Below, one piece after another: positions 15,276 through 24,621 of a stretch of DNA of 64,000 nucleotides (positions are counted from its first letter, which is position 1; every line of letters begins with the position of its first letter). The notes beneath the pieces are model-generated. The model was given only the letters and a program-made list of their open reading frames with translations. It made no database searches and was not told where the DNA came from. The translations under genes were made by a program, and so were the position numbers. The stretch spans positions 372,001-436,000 of the forward strand of contig CAVWOT010000014.1 in the NCBI GenBank assembly GCA_963756605.1. Direction: 5' to 3'. The stretch comes from Bog-159 sp963756605. GTDB taxonomy: Bacteria > Acidobacteriota > Terriglobia > Bryobacterales > Bryobacteraceae.

Positions 15276-17720
15276 ATGCAATACGGATACTTTGACGATA
15301 AGAACCGTGAATATGTGATTACCCGGCCAGATACACCCCTGCCATGGATCAACTATCTGGGATGCCAGGCTTACTTCGGCATTATCTCGAATACCGCGGG
15401 TGGTTACTCATTCTATCGTGACGCACGTTTGCGCCGTATCACACGTTACCGGTATAACAACGTTCCGTTCGATTTAGGCGGGCGGTATATCTATGTGCGT
15501 GACGACGAGACCGGCGACTATTGGTCGCCCTCCTGGCAGCCGACACACAGCGAACTGGATCAGTACACCTGCCGGCACGGCATGGGCTACACGGCGATCG
15601 GCTCCAAGCGCCGCGGCATTGCAGCCGGCACACGTTATTTCGTGCCGCTCGACGAAAATCTGGAAATCTGGCAGTTCACGGTTACTAACCAGCGGCAAAG
15701 AACCGCCGCGCTATCAATCTTCTCCGCCATTGAATTCTGCCTATGGGATGCGCAGGACGACTCCACGAATTTCCAGCGGAATTTCAGCATCGGAGAGGTA
15801 GAGATTGAAGATGGCGTAATCTATCACAAGACCGAATACCGGGAGCGCCGCGATCACTTCGCGTGGTTCGCCTGTTCGGCGGATCAGGCGGGCTTCGACA
15901 CGCAGCGTGAGGCGTTCCTGGGACCCGCGCGCGGATGGGATCGGCCGGCGGTCGTGGAACGCGGTGAGTCGTCCAACTCGGTGGCGCACGGATGGGCGCC
16001 GATCGGCTCGCATCATGTGCGGATGGTACTCGCGCCAGGCGAAACGCGGCAGATTTTTTTTGTTTTGGGCTATCACGAGAATCCCAGAGATGAGAAGTTC
16101 GATCCACCGGAATCGCAAACGGTCAATAAGAAAACTGTCAAGCCGGTAATCGCGAAGTATCTCAACCCGGTGAATGCAGATGCGGCGTTCGGGAAACTGC
16201 GCACTTACTGGGACGGCCTGCTCGGCATTTACCAGGTGGCCACGCCCGACATCCACACCGACCGCATGGTGAACGTGTGGAATGCTTACCAATGCATGGC
16301 CACGTTTAATATGTCGCGTTCGGCGTCGTTCTATGAATCGGGCATCGGACGCGGACTCGGATTCCGCGATTCCAACCAGGACCTGCTGGGCTTCGTGCAC
16401 ATGGTCCCGGAGCGGGCCCGCGAACGCATTCTCGATTTGGCCGCCACGCAGCTTCCCAGCGGCGGCGCATATCATCAATACCAGCCGCTTACTAAGAAGG
16501 GAAACAACGATGTAGGCGGCAATTTCAACGACGATCCCCATTGGCTGATCGTGGGCGTAGCGGCATATCTGAAGGAGACGGGCGACTGGAGCATTATCGA
16601 TGAACCCGTGCAGTATGACAATCAGCCCGGCTCCGAGCAGCCGCTTTACGAGCACTTACAGCGCAGCTTCCGCTACACGCTCGATCGACTGGGACCGCAC
16701 GGCCTGCCGCTGATCGGGCGCGCCGACTGGAACGACTGCCTGAATCTGAACTGCTTCTCCGATACGCCGGGCCAGTCGTTTCAGACCACGACCAACAAAG
16801 AAGGTAAAGTGGCGGAGTCGGTCTTCATCGGGGGATTATTCGTGCTGGCGGCGAAGGAACTCGCGGATATCGCGCGGCATAGCGGGCACGCGGAAGAAGC
16901 GGCCGGCTACCTGGCGGAAGGCGCACGCATGGAGGAGACCGTGCGGCAGCATGGATGGGACGGCGAGTGGTTCCTGCGTGCGTACGACGATTTCGGCAAC
17001 AAAGTGGGATCGAAGGAGTGCGCGGAAGGAAAGATCTTCATCGAGCCGCAGGGGTTCTGCGTGATCGCAGGCATTGGACTGGAGGACGGGCTGGCGCGTC
17101 GGGCACTCGAATCCGTGCGCAAGTATCTGGCCACCCCGCACGGCATCGTGCTGCAGCAGCCGGCCTACTCGCGCTACTATCTGCACCTGGGTGAAATCTC
17201 GTCGTATCCGCCGGGTTACAAAGAGAACGCTGGGATCTTCTGCCATAACAATCCATGGGTCATCATCGCCGAGGCGATGACCGGCAATGGCGACAGCGCG
17301 CACGATTACTATTCGCGCATCAACCCGTCGGCGCGCGAAGCGATCAGCGACGTACACCGCTGCGAGCCGTATGTGTACGCGCAGATGATCGCGGGACGGG
17401 ATGCCCCCACGCATGGCGAAGCGAAGAATTCGTGGCTCACTGGCACCGCCGCATGGAACTACTACGCGATCACGCAGTGGATTTTGGGCATCCGGCCGGC
17501 GTACGATGGCTTGCAGATCGCACCCGCGATTCCGGAACGGTGGAGCGGCTTTCGCGCGGTGCGGCGGTTTCGCGGCGTGACTTACAACGTCAGCGTGCGC
17601 CGCGCGGGCCCGGGCAACAAAGTTAAGTTGACAGTGGACGGCCGGCCGGTGGAGGGAGATGTGGTTCCGCCGCCCTCCGACGGACGCCGTGAAGCATCTG
17701 TAGAGGTATCTGTGGAGTAA
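15276..17720 (+). CDS. Cellobiose phosphorylase (GH94)
   Basis: 814 residues, full family length. The N-terminal beta-sandwich begins MQYGYFDDKNREYVITRPDT and continues GYSFYRDARLRRITRYRYNN. The (alpha/alpha)6 catalytic domain has GLGFRDSNQDLLGFVH and the catalytic Asp motif RADWNDCLN (residues 482-490). Then come EGKIFIEPQGFCV, HNNPWVIIAEAM and the C-terminal sheet domain (WILGIRPAYDGLQIAPAIP). It converts cellobiose and phosphate to glucose 1-phosphate and glucose in the cytoplasm. It follows the epimerase by nine nucleotides and shares its operon; no sugar transporter is adjacent. Confidence 0.95.
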   Translation: MQYGYFDDKNREYVITRPDTPLPWINYLGCQAYFGIISNTAGGYSFYRDARLRRITRYRYNNVPFDLGGRYIYVRDDETGDYWSPSWQPTHSELDQYTCRHGMGYTAIGSKRRGIAAGTRYFVPLDENLEIWQFTVTNQRQRTAALSIFSAIEFCLWDAQDDSTNFQRNFSIGEVEIEDGVIYHKTEYRERRDHFAWFACSADQAGFDTQREAFLGPARGWDRPAVVERGESSNSVAHGWAPIGSHHVRMVLAPGETRQIFFVLGYHENPRDEKFDPPESQTVNKKTVKPVIAKYLNPVNADAAFGKLRTYWDGLLGIYQVATPDIHTDRMVNVWNAYQCMATFNMSRSASFYESGIGRGLGFRDSNQDLLGFVHMVPERARERILDLAATQLPSGGAYHQYQPLTKKGNNDVGGNFNDDPHWLIVGVAAYLKETGDWSIIDEPVQYDNQPGSEQPLYEHLQRSFRYTLDRLGPHGLPLIGRADWNDCLNLNCFSDTPGQSFQTTTNKEGKVAESVFIGGLFVLAAKELADIARHSGHAEEAAGYLAEGARMEETVRQHGWDGEWFLRAYDDFGNKVGSKECAEGKIFIEPQGFCVIAGIGLEDGLARRALESVRKYLATPHGIVLQQPAYSRYYLHLGEISSYPPGYKENAGIFCHNNPWVIIAEAMTGNGDSAHDYYSRINPSAREAISDVHRCEPYVYAQMIAGRDAPTHGEAKNSWLTGTAAWNYYAITQWILGIRPAYDGLQIAPAIPERWSGFRAVRRFRGVTYNVSVRRAGPGNKVKLTVDGRPVEGDVVPPPSDGRREASVEVSVE

Positions 17721-17735
17721 ATAGGGGGCCGGAAA

Positions 17736-18740
17736 ATGTATCGACCTGAGAACCAACGTTATAGCCAAATGACCTATCGCCGCTGCGGAGCGAGCGGCCT
17801 GCACCTCCCCGCCATCTCACTGGGCCTCTGGCATAATTTCGGGGGCGTAGACACATTCGAAAACATGCGGGCTATGTTATGCCGCGCTTTCGACCTGGGC
17901 ATCACGCACTTCGATCTGGCCAATAACTACGGACCTCCGCCCGGATCCGCCGAGGAAAACTTCGGCCGGGCCCTACGCATGGACTTAGGCGCCTGGCGCG
18001 ACGAGCTGATCATTTCGACGAAGGCCGGCTATCTGATGTGGCCGGGTCCCTATGGCGAATGGGGCTCGCGCAAATACTTGCTAGCCAGCCTCGATCAAAG
18101 CCTCGACCGCATGGGCCTCGAGTATGTGGATATCTTCTATTCGCACCGGCCGGACCCGGATACGCCTGTGGAAGAAACCATGTCGGCCCTCGATAGCGCG
18201 GTGCGCGCGGGCAAGGCGCTGTATGCGGGCATCTCGAATTACAGCCCCGAAGGGACTGCGCGGGCCGCCGAGGTGTTGCGCCAACTCGGAACGCCGTGCC
18301 TGATCCACCAGATGAAGTATTCGATGTTCGTGCGCACAGCCGAGCACGGATTGTTCGCGCGCCTGGCGGCTGAGAAAATCGGTGGCATTGCATTCTCGCC
18401 GCTGGCGCAAGGGCTGCTGACGGACCGCTATCTGGCAGGCATCCCGGAGGGTTCGCGCGCGGCGAAGCCGGACACGTTTTTGAAGAAATCCGATGTCACC
18501 GAAGAGCGCGTGGCGCAGGTGCGTGCACTCGGTGAACTCGCCCGCGCTCGCGGTCAAAGTCTGGCACAGATGTCGCTCGCCTGGGTGCTCCGACACGAAA
18601 CGATGGCGAGCGCGCTGGTGGGCGCCAGCCGCGTGGAGCAGATCGAGCAGTGTGTGGGAGCAACGAATAACCTGAAATTCGGCGAGGAAGAATTGCAGCG
18701 GATCGACGGAATTCTATCGGAAGCTACCGCGCATCCATAA
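17736..18740 (+). CDS. YghZ-type aldo/keto reductase
   Basis: 334 residues. The barrel shows HFDLANNYGPPPGSAEENFG (active-site Asp and Tyr), STKAGYLMWPGPYGEWGS, YVDIFYSHRPDPDTPVEET and LAWVLRHETMASALVGASR, the hallmarks of the L-glyceraldehyde 3-phosphate reductase/YghZ subgroup. No signal peptide is present, unlike the reductase at 11809-12681. It follows GH94 by 15 nt and is probably the last gene of the same operon, where it could detoxify or reduce sugar-derived aldehydes; the link is positional. Confidence 0.88.
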   Translation: MYRPENQRYSQMTYRRCGASGLHLPAISLGLWHNFGGVDTFENMRAMLCRAFDLGITHFDLANNYGPPPGSAEENFGRALRMDLGAWRDELIISTKAGYLMWPGPYGEWGSRKYLLASLDQSLDRMGLEYVDIFYSHRPDPDTPVEETMSALDSAVRAGKALYAGISNYSPEGTARAAEVLRQLGTPCLIHQMKYSMFVRTAEHGLFARLAAEKIGGIAFSPLAQGLLTDRYLAGIPEGSRAAKPDTFLKKSDVTEERVAQVRALGELARARGQSLAQMSLAWVLRHETMASALVGASRVEQIEQCVGATNNLKFGEEELQRIDGILSEATAHP

Positions 18741-18743
18741 AAC

Positions 18744-19226
18744 TCACCGACTGCCCGCGGGCACTTGCGCGCCTTCTGGAATGGGCGCCAGCATCTGCTC
18801 TTTGCGCATCACCAGCGTCGCGGTGTTATAGCTCGATACCTCAAAACCGTGGCCATGGGTAATGGCATCGGTGGGACAAGCCTCCACGCAATATCCGCAG
18901 AAGATACAGCGATTGTAATCGATGTTATAAACCTTGGCGTAACGTTCGCCGCCGCTGATGCGCTTCTTATCGGTATTCTCGGCCGCTTCAATATAAATGC
19001 AGTTGGAAGGACAGGCCGCCGCGCAAAGAAAACAGGCCACGCACTTCTCCAACCCGTTGGCGTCGCGCTGCAAAACGTGTACGCCGCGATAGCGTTCCTC
19101 GAGCTTGGCCGGCCCGTCCGGATAGTTCTCCGTCACCGTGGGAGACAGCATCTCCTTGAAAGTGACGCCCATCCCCTTGGCAATTCCGGCCGCCGACCCC
19201 AGTATCTCGTCGAGTGTATTCGCCAT
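18744..19226 (-). CDS. nuoI: NADH-quinone oxidoreductase subunit I (8Fe ferredoxin subunit)
   Basis: 160 residues with two [4Fe-4S] motifs: CVACFLCAAACPSNC near 62-76 and CIFCGYCVEACPTD near 108-121, plus RYRGVHVLQRD upstream, which is characteristic of NuoI. It would link the peripheral arm Fe-S chain to quinone. It stands alone; no other nuo gene is in the window, so the complex must be encoded elsewhere. The next gene downstream, on the other strand, ends only 4 nt away. Confidence 0.92.
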   Translation of the reverse strand: MANTLDEILGSAAGIAKGMGVTFKEMLSPTVTENYPDGPAKLEERYRGVHVLQRDANGLEKCVACFLCAAACPSNCIYIEAAENTDKKRISGGERYAKVYNIDYNRCIFCGYCVEACPTDAITHGHGFEVSSYNTATLVMRKEQMLAPIPEGAQVPAGSR

Positions 19227-19279
19227 GCGATCTCTTTCGGTCTATTGTTGCTCCCGCCGGGAGCTTAGTTCTTGGACCC

Positions 19280-19789
19280 TCAACCCGCCTTCCACTCCGG
19301 CACGTTTTCGCCCGGAAGGAACGGATTGACTCCCGCCTGGGCCGCTACCTCCAGAAGTTCCCGCTTATGGAATCCTTCCAGACTCCATGCAATGGCCCCG
19401 TCGCGCCCGACCAGAAACAGCGATGGCACGTGGGAAAGGCCATAAGCGTTGCTGGCCGGATAGCCGCTCTCCTCGGTATCCAGCAGCATGGGAAAGCTGA
19501 TACCGAACTCGCGGGCGAATTCCCGGGTGGTCTCCGCGTCGTCCTGCGAAACGCCGTAAACCTCCAGCGATCCCGGCGTGCGGCCGCGATGAATCCGCTC
19601 CAGAAAAGGAAGCGTCATCTGGCAGACCGGACAGGTAGACTTGAAGAACGCCAGGAGCACCGGTCCCGACGCTAGCAATTCGGCTAGATCGGCAGTGCCC
19701 TTCACCGCCCCTTTTTCCAGCCTTTTCAGTTTGAAACCCGGTGCGCGCTGCCCGGCGCGCAGCAGTTCATTCTGTCTGGCGGCACTCAT
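19280..19789 (-). CDS. Thioredoxin-fold peroxiredoxin/TlpA-like protein
   Basis: 169 residues from ATG 19789; a longer frame adds 29 residues of improbable Arg-rich sequence. The redox centre is STCPVCQ near residue 65, followed by GVSQDDAETTREFAREFGI and the cis-Pro region LSHVPSLFLVGRDG. There is no signal peptide, so it is likely a cytoplasmic AhpC/TSA-type thiol reductase or resolvase. It is divergent from the Gfo/Idh/MocA gene and shares its upstream region. Confidence 0.75.
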   Translation of the reverse strand: MSAARQNELLRAGQRAPGFKLKRLEKGAVKGTADLAELLASGPVLLAFFKSTCPVCQMTLPFLERIHRGRTPGSLEVYGVSQDDAETTREFAREFGISFPMLLDTEESGYPASNAYGLSHVPSLFLVGRDGAIAWSLEGFHKRELLEVAAQAGVNPFLPGENVPEWKAG

Positions 19790-19846
19790 ATTTATCAGTG
19801 TACCGTGCCAAGGGGTTTGGCGCTGACGGCACCGCGCGCGCCGCAC

Positions 19847-19852
19847 TATAAT
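19847..19852 (+). promoter_or_regulatory. Consensus -10 (TATAAT) upstream of the Gfo/Idh/MocA gene
   Basis: TATAAT with TGACG about 17 nt upstream gives a plausible promoter for the gene starting at 19888. Confidence 0.4.
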
Positions 19853-19887
19853 GATCCTCGTGGCATCCCGCCACATTGGGAGGTTCT

Positions 19888-21429
19888 GTGGAACATTCCG
19901 GGAACGGCCTTTCCCGCCGTGCGTTCGCGGGGGCGGCCGCTACTTTTATGATCGTGCCGCGTCACGTGCTGGGTGCGCCATTTGTGCCGCCGAGCGACCG
20001 AATGACGCTGGCCACTATCGGCCTCGGCCGGCAAGGCCAGGCAATCACCATGGAGTTGCTGGCGCGCCCCGACGTGCAGGTGGTGGCCGTCTGCGATTGC
20101 AACCGCTTCAGCAAGGACTACGTCGAGTACGGCGCGAACGATTTGCTGGTGATGGCGCGGCGCCTGCTGGGCGCGGGCTACGAAACCTGGGGAGAGGATC
20201 TGGCATCGCCCGGCTTCGCCCAACTTACACACGAGTTCCGGACCAGCCTGGGCATGGGGGGCCGCGAGCCCGCCAAGCGGCTGATCGAGGCGTATTACGG
20301 CTCGCGCAACGGGTCCGGGTCCGGCACCTACAAGGGCTGCACGGCTTACAGCGACTACCGCGAACTGCTGAGCAAGGAAAAGGATCTGGACGCCGTCTAC
20401 GTGGCCACACCCGACCACTGGCACGCACCCATCTCGCTGGCGGCCATGAAGCAGCGCAAGCACGTGCTGTGTCAGAAGCCCATGACTCACACCATCGGCG
20501 ACGCCCGGCGCATGGCGCAGATGGCCCGGGAGATGAAGGTGGCGACATCACTGCCGGTCAATAATCCGTCGAGCGAACCCACGCGGCTGATCTCGGAGTG
20601 GATCGCCAACGGCGCCATCGGCAGCGTGCGCGAGGTGCATAATTGGTCCAGCCGCCCGTTCTGGCCGCAGGGGCTCGACCGGCCCGCGGAGGCGCAACCC
20701 ATTCCCGACGGCCTCGACTGGAATATGTGGCTGGGTCCCGCGCCGGAGCGTCCGTTCAATCACGTGTACCTGCCGTTCTCATGGCGCGGCTGGTATGATT
20801 TCGGCTGCGGCTCGTTCGGCGATATGGGCTGCTATAGCTTCGCCGGCGTGTTCAAGATCCTGGGTCTCACGCCGCCGACGGGCGTAGAGGCATGTTCCAG
20901 CGAGTCCTTTAGCGAGAGCTATCCGAAGGCCTCCATCGTGCACGTGGATTATCCGGCCGTGGGCAGCCGTCCCGCCGTGCACATGGCCTGGTACGACGGC
21001 GGCCTGCGGCCCAAACGCCCGGCGGGCCTGCGCGCCGACGATCAGCACTATTTCCAGGCGGGCGAGGATAACGAAGGCATCCTCTACGTAGGCGACAAAG
21101 GGATCATCCTGGCGGGGTTCAATGGGAACAATCCGCGCGTGTATCCGGAGTCGAAGCAGTATCAACCGCCGCCGCGGCAACCGCGCGGAGACCGGCCGCG
21201 CGATGTGGCTATCGACCAGTGGGTAGCCGCCGCGAAGGGCGGGGCGCCCGCGCCGCTGGCCAATTTCGAAATTCAGACACCGGTAACCGAGGCGTTCCTG
21301 CTCGGATGCATTGCACAGCGTTTTCCCGGCGAGCGGATCGAGTGGGACACGGCGAACATGCGCATCACCAGTTCGGAGAAGCTGAATGCGTATGTGGATC
21401 CGGCGGCCCGCAGCGGCTTCGGCGCGTAA
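19888..21429 (+). CDS. Tat-exported Gfo/Idh/MocA family oxidoreductase
   Basis: 513 residues from GTG 19888, which has GGGAGG upstream; a TTG four codons earlier overlaps that site. A Tat-like signal is present (LSRRAFAGAAATF, residues 8-20). The Rossmann domain shows MTLATIGLGRQGQ, the middle has VYVATPDHWHAPISLAAMK and the conserved EKP motif appears as LCQKPMTHT (Gln instead of Glu). The second domain has the insertions typical of large exported family members in Acidobacteriota and Planctomycetes, generally sugar or glycoside dehydrogenases with tightly bound NAD(P). The substrate is unknown. Confidence 0.85.
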   Translation: MEHSGNGLSRRAFAGAAATFMIVPRHVLGAPFVPPSDRMTLATIGLGRQGQAITMELLARPDVQVVAVCDCNRFSKDYVEYGANDLLVMARRLLGAGYETWGEDLASPGFAQLTHEFRTSLGMGGREPAKRLIEAYYGSRNGSGSGTYKGCTAYSDYRELLSKEKDLDAVYVATPDHWHAPISLAAMKQRKHVLCQKPMTHTIGDARRMAQMAREMKVATSLPVNNPSSEPTRLISEWIANGAIGSVREVHNWSSRPFWPQGLDRPAEAQPIPDGLDWNMWLGPAPERPFNHVYLPFSWRGWYDFGCGSFGDMGCYSFAGVFKILGLTPPTGVEACSSESFSESYPKASIVHVDYPAVGSRPAVHMAWYDGGLRPKRPAGLRADDQHYFQAGEDNEGILYVGDKGIILAGFNGNNPRVYPESKQYQPPPRQPRGDRPRDVAIDQWVAAAKGGAPAPLANFEIQTPVTEAFLLGCIAQRFPGERIEWDTANMRITSSEKLNAYVDPAARSGFGA

Positions 21430-22203
21430 TTAACCGTTCAGCTTGCGCGTGATCCTGGCGAGCATGGTGCGCGGCGCCAGACGCGTAGAAAACACCGTGA
21501 GCTGGTTGCTGAAGCCGGCGACCGCTACGCGCTTGCCGGCCATCAGTCCGTCATATCCGATGCGGGCCACGGCGGCGGCGCGCATAGCTGCCCCCGCGCG
21601 GAATAGGAGTGATTCCTGATTGCCGGCCGTCGCGGCGAAGTTGGTTTCGGTGGGGCCGGGAACCAGCGCCGTCACAGTCACCCCGGATCCGCGCGTCTCT
21701 TCGGCGATGGCTTCGCTGAACGACAGTACGAATGCTTTGGAGGCGTAGTAAACGGCCATGAACGGTCCTGGGACGTAGGCCGCCGTGGAAGCCACGTTCA
21801 GGATCCTGCCTTTACGCCGCGCGAGCATGCCCGGCAGAAACAGGCGCGTCAGATGCGCCAGGGCGGCGACATTTACCTGGATCATGCGCGCCTCTATCTC
21901 GTAATCGATCTCCGCATAAGCGCCGCGGGCGCCGAATCCGGCATTGTTCACCAGCACGTCGATGGTAATGCCCAGTTGCCGGAGGTCTTCGAACAGGCGC
22001 GGCGGAGCACTGGGGTCGGCCAGGTCGGCCGCCATCGCCCGCGACTGGATGCCGTGCGCGCGCGCCAATTCGGCGCCTAGCGCCTGCAGTTTGTCCGCGC
22101 TGCGCGCCACCAGCACAAGGTCGTGACGGTGGAGCGCGAAGAGACGGGCCAACTGCTCGCCGATGCCGCTGGATGCGCCCGTGATCAGTACTGTCGGATT
22201 CAT
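21430..22203 (-). CDS. Short-chain dehydrogenase
   Basis: 257 residues. Cofactor motif TGASSGIG at 8-15, NNAG near 88-91, and catalytic Ser...Tyr-x3-Lys in NVASTAAYVPGPFMAVYYASK near 137-157. Classical NADP-type SDR with Arg near VARSADK. It lies six nucleotides downstream of the TetR-type regulator and is co-transcribed with it. The substrate is unknown, possibly lipophilic given the divergent CrtI-like flavoprotein. Confidence 0.9.
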   Translation of the reverse strand: MNPTVLITGASSGIGEQLARLFALHRHDLVLVARSADKLQALGAELARAHGIQSRAMAADLADPSAPPRLFEDLRQLGITIDVLVNNAGFGARGAYAEIDYEIEARMIQVNVAALAHLTRLFLPGMLARRKGRILNVASTAAYVPGPFMAVYYASKAFVLSFSEAIAEETRGSGVTVTALVPGPTETNFAATAGNQESLLFRAGAAMRAAAVARIGYDGLMAGKRVAVAGFSNQLTVFSTRLAPRTMLARITRKLNG

Positions 22204-22209
22204 AGCACG

Positions 22210-22788
22210 CTACTCCTCTCCTGTAGTGTAGGCGCAGAAGCGCAGCACCTCGGACCTGGAGCGCCAGGGAAGTTGCCCCGCGTTGGCCAGTTTCGCGATG
22301 CCGTGCACCAGGCTCCAGGCCTTGTAAGCCAGCCGTTCGGAATCGCCCGCGGGCAGATGGCCGGCCGCCTGGCAGTCGCGCACAAAGCCGCGCAGCGTTT
22401 CGAAACAGCGCTGGGCGGCGGCCGCGCACTCCGGGTATTGGAGTGCGTCCCAGGGTGCGTCGAACATGGCCGCGAAGTGCTGCGGCCAGCGCAACGCGAA
22501 ATCCACGTAGGCCAGGCCGCTGCGCCGCAGACGATTGAGGGGGCCGATCCTGGCACTAGAGCGGGCCATGGCGCGCGTGAGTCGGACGAAGCCTTCGGTG
22601 GCCACGGCCGCCAGCAGATCGTTGCGATCGCGGAAATGGCGGTAGGGCGCGTTGTGGGAGACGCCCGCGCGGCGGGCCGCTTCGCGCAGAGTGAAGCCGC
22701 GCGGGCCGGTCTCGGCGATCAAGCCGATAGCCGCCTCCACCAGCGCCTCTTTCAGTTTTCCGTGATGATAGGGCCGTGCCGCACGCAT
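22210..22788 (-). CDS. TetR family transcriptional regulator
   Basis: 192 residues. The N-terminal helix-turn-helix is at about 30-60 (GFTLREAARRAGVSHNAPYR then HFRDRNDLLAAVA), and the ligand domain carries the TetR C-terminal WHG-type features. It is divergent from the CrtI-like flavoprotein and followed by the SDR. The intergenic region contains a double palindrome over a strong promoter, so it most likely represses the divergent gene and perhaps itself. Confidence 0.88.
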   Translation of the reverse strand: MRAARPYHHGKLKEALVEAAIGLIAETGPRGFTLREAARRAGVSHNAPYRHFRDRNDLLAAVATEGFVRLTRAMARSSARIGPLNRLRRSGLAYVDFALRWPQHFAAMFDAPWDALQYPECAAAAQRCFETLRGFVRDCQAAGHLPAGDSERLAYKAWSLVHGIAKLANAGQLPWRSRSEVLRFCAYTTGEE

Positions 22789-22807
22789 GTTCTGATTCTA
22801 ACGAACG

Positions 22808-22859
22808 AATGTTGACAGTAGCAACTTTATCCGGCTATGATGTTGCTGATGTCAACATT
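22808..22859. promoter_or_regulatory. Promoter with paired palindromic operator for the TetR regulator
   Basis: Arms AATGTTGACAGTAGCAAC (22808-22825) and GTTGCTGATGTCAACATT (22842-22859) are inverted repeats matching at 16 of 18 positions, with a 16-nt spacer. Each arm itself contains GTTG-N7-CAAC, so there are two operator copies. TTGACA (22812-22817), an 18-nt spacer and TATGAT (22836-22841) form a near-consensus promoter. One operator covers the -35 and the other the start point. This also argues that the first ATG codons at 22837-22849 are not used for translation. Confidence 0.75.
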
Positions 22860-22884
22860 AACACTGCTCAACGGAACGTCTGCG

Positions 22885-24465
22885 GTGAATACCACCGTTT
22901 CCTACAAGCAGCAACCGCCCGCAGGCGATTGGGACGCCATCGTCATCGGCTCCGGTATGGGCGGCCTGGCCTCGGCTGCCCTGTTGGCGCAGCGCGCCGG
23001 AAAACGAGTGCTGGTGCTCGAGCGGCACTACACGGCGGGCGGGTTCACGCACGTCTTTCATCGTCCCGGATATGAGTGGGACGTGGGGGTACACTATATC
23101 GGCGAAATGCAGACGGGCTCGCCCATGCGCACGTTATTCGACCAGATCACGGAAGGGCGCCTGGAATGGGCGGCTATGCCGGACGTCTACGACCGGATCC
23201 TCATCGGCGGCCGCGCCTACGAGTTTGTCCGCGGCGCCCCGCGCTTCACCCAGCGTCTGCGAGAGTATTTTCCAAACGAGAGCGCGGCCATCGGCCGGTA
23301 CGTCGGGCAGGTGCAGGATGTAGCGCGCGCCGCCAGATTGTACTTCGCGGAGAAGGCCATCCCGGCGGCTCTGGCGCGCGTTGCAGGACCTTTAATGCGC
23401 CGGCGGTTCCTCGGCTTCGCTGGGCGGACAACCGCGGAAACGCTGGCACGCCTCACCAACGATCGCCAACTCATTGCGGTGCTGACCGGACAATGGGGCG
23501 ACTATGGCCTCCCGCCGGGACAGAGCAGCTTCGGCACGCATGCCATGATCGTCGCGCATTATCTGGAAGGCGCGTTTTATCCGGTGGGCGGCGCATCGCG
23601 GATCGCGGCGGCCATCGCACCCGTAATCGAGCGCGCGGGCGGAGGGATTGCGGTAAGCGCCGAGGTCGACCAGATCCTGCTCGATGCGCGGAATCGCGCG
23701 ATCGGCGTGCGCATGGCAGACGGCCGCGAACTGCGCGCACCGTTGATTTTGAGCGATGCGGGCGCCTGGAATACCTACGCCAGGCTGCTGCCGCCGGACA
23801 CGCCGGGGCGCGCGGCCTCACTCGCGGAAATCGAGCGCATTCCCAATTCGATGGGTCATGTGTGCTTGTACGTGGGGTTGCGCCGCGACGCCGGCGAACC
23901 GGAATTCGGCTCGACGAATCTGTGGATCTACCCTGGCCCGGATCACGATGCCAACGTGGCGCGCTTTGCGGCCGACCCGGAGCAACCCTTCCCGGGCTTG
24001 TTCATTTCGTTCCCGTCGGCCAAGGATCCGGAATTCGCGCGCCGCTATCCGGGACGCGCCACCATCGAGGTGGTCACGCTGGCGCCTTACGCCTGGTTCG
24101 AGCCATGGGCGGATACCCGCTGGAAACGCCGCGGCCCGGATTACGATGCGCTAAAGCGGAGGTTCGCCGAACGGCTGCGCCAGGAACTGGAGCGGCACGT
24201 ACCGGCGGTGCGCGGAAAGATCGACTACTGTGAGCTTTCGACGCCGCTCTCCACCCGCCAGTTTGCGAATTATCATCGTGGCCAGATCTATGGCGCCGCG
24301 GCTACGCCCGAACGGTTCCGGACCCGCGCGCTGAGTCCGCGGACGCCGGTCGGTAACCTTTATCTGACAGGTGCGGATGCGGGCATGCTTGGAGTCGCCG
24401 GCGCACTGGCCGGTGGGGCGCTGGCGGTGTCGGCGGTGCTGCATCGCAACCTCATGCCGGCGTAA
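22885..24465 (+). CDS. CrtI/retinol-saturase-like FAD oxidoreductase
   Basis: 526 residues from GTG 22885; earlier ATG codons in the frame (22837, 22849) fall on the -10 or the start point of the operator-promoter. The FAD-binding motif AIVIGSGMGGLASAALLAQR is followed by ERHYTAGGFTHVF, as in carotenoid desaturases/isomerases and all-trans-retinol 13,14-reductases, and the C-terminal NLYLTGADAGMLGVAGALAG fits the same family. It probably acts on a polyunsaturated lipid. The TetR/SDR pair is divergent and likely functionally linked. Confidence 0.85.
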   Translation: MNTTVSYKQQPPAGDWDAIVIGSGMGGLASAALLAQRAGKRVLVLERHYTAGGFTHVFHRPGYEWDVGVHYIGEMQTGSPMRTLFDQITEGRLEWAAMPDVYDRILIGGRAYEFVRGAPRFTQRLREYFPNESAAIGRYVGQVQDVARAARLYFAEKAIPAALARVAGPLMRRRFLGFAGRTTAETLARLTNDRQLIAVLTGQWGDYGLPPGQSSFGTHAMIVAHYLEGAFYPVGGASRIAAAIAPVIERAGGGIAVSAEVDQILLDARNRAIGVRMADGRELRAPLILSDAGAWNTYARLLPPDTPGRAASLAEIERIPNSMGHVCLYVGLRRDAGEPEFGSTNLWIYPGPDHDANVARFAADPEQPFPGLFISFPSAKDPEFARRYPGRATIEVVTLAPYAWFEPWADTRWKRRGPDYDALKRRFAERLRQELERHVPAVRGKIDYCELSTPLSTRQFANYHRGQIYGAAATPERFRTRALSPRTPVGNLYLTGADAGMLGVAGALAGGALAVSAVLHRNLMPA

Positions 24466-24472
24466 CCTCTGC

Positions 24473-24578
24473 TGCCAGGCATCCTGCCTGTGGCGGCCTT
24501 GCAGGCCGCCCTGCTGGCTGGAGCCGGCAGCTTACGGCGAACTAAAGTTCGCCGCGGCAAGCTGAAGCTTGCGCCACG
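24473..24578. repeat. Array of extragenic palindromes including 45-bp repeat copy 2
   Basis: In order: AGGCA-TCC-TGCCT, GGCGGCCT-TGC-AGGCCGCC, GGCT-GG-AGCC, GGCGAACT-AA-AGTTCGCC (24536-24553) and GCAAGCT-GA-AGCTTGC (24557-24572). The last two form the 45-bp block shared with 5043-5087. The array fills the space between the flavoprotein and the ADOP permease. Confidence 0.85.
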
Positions 24579-24621
24579 GGGGCTTGTAGTAGGCTGGTTA
24601 GAAGGCACCGGCGACGATCAC

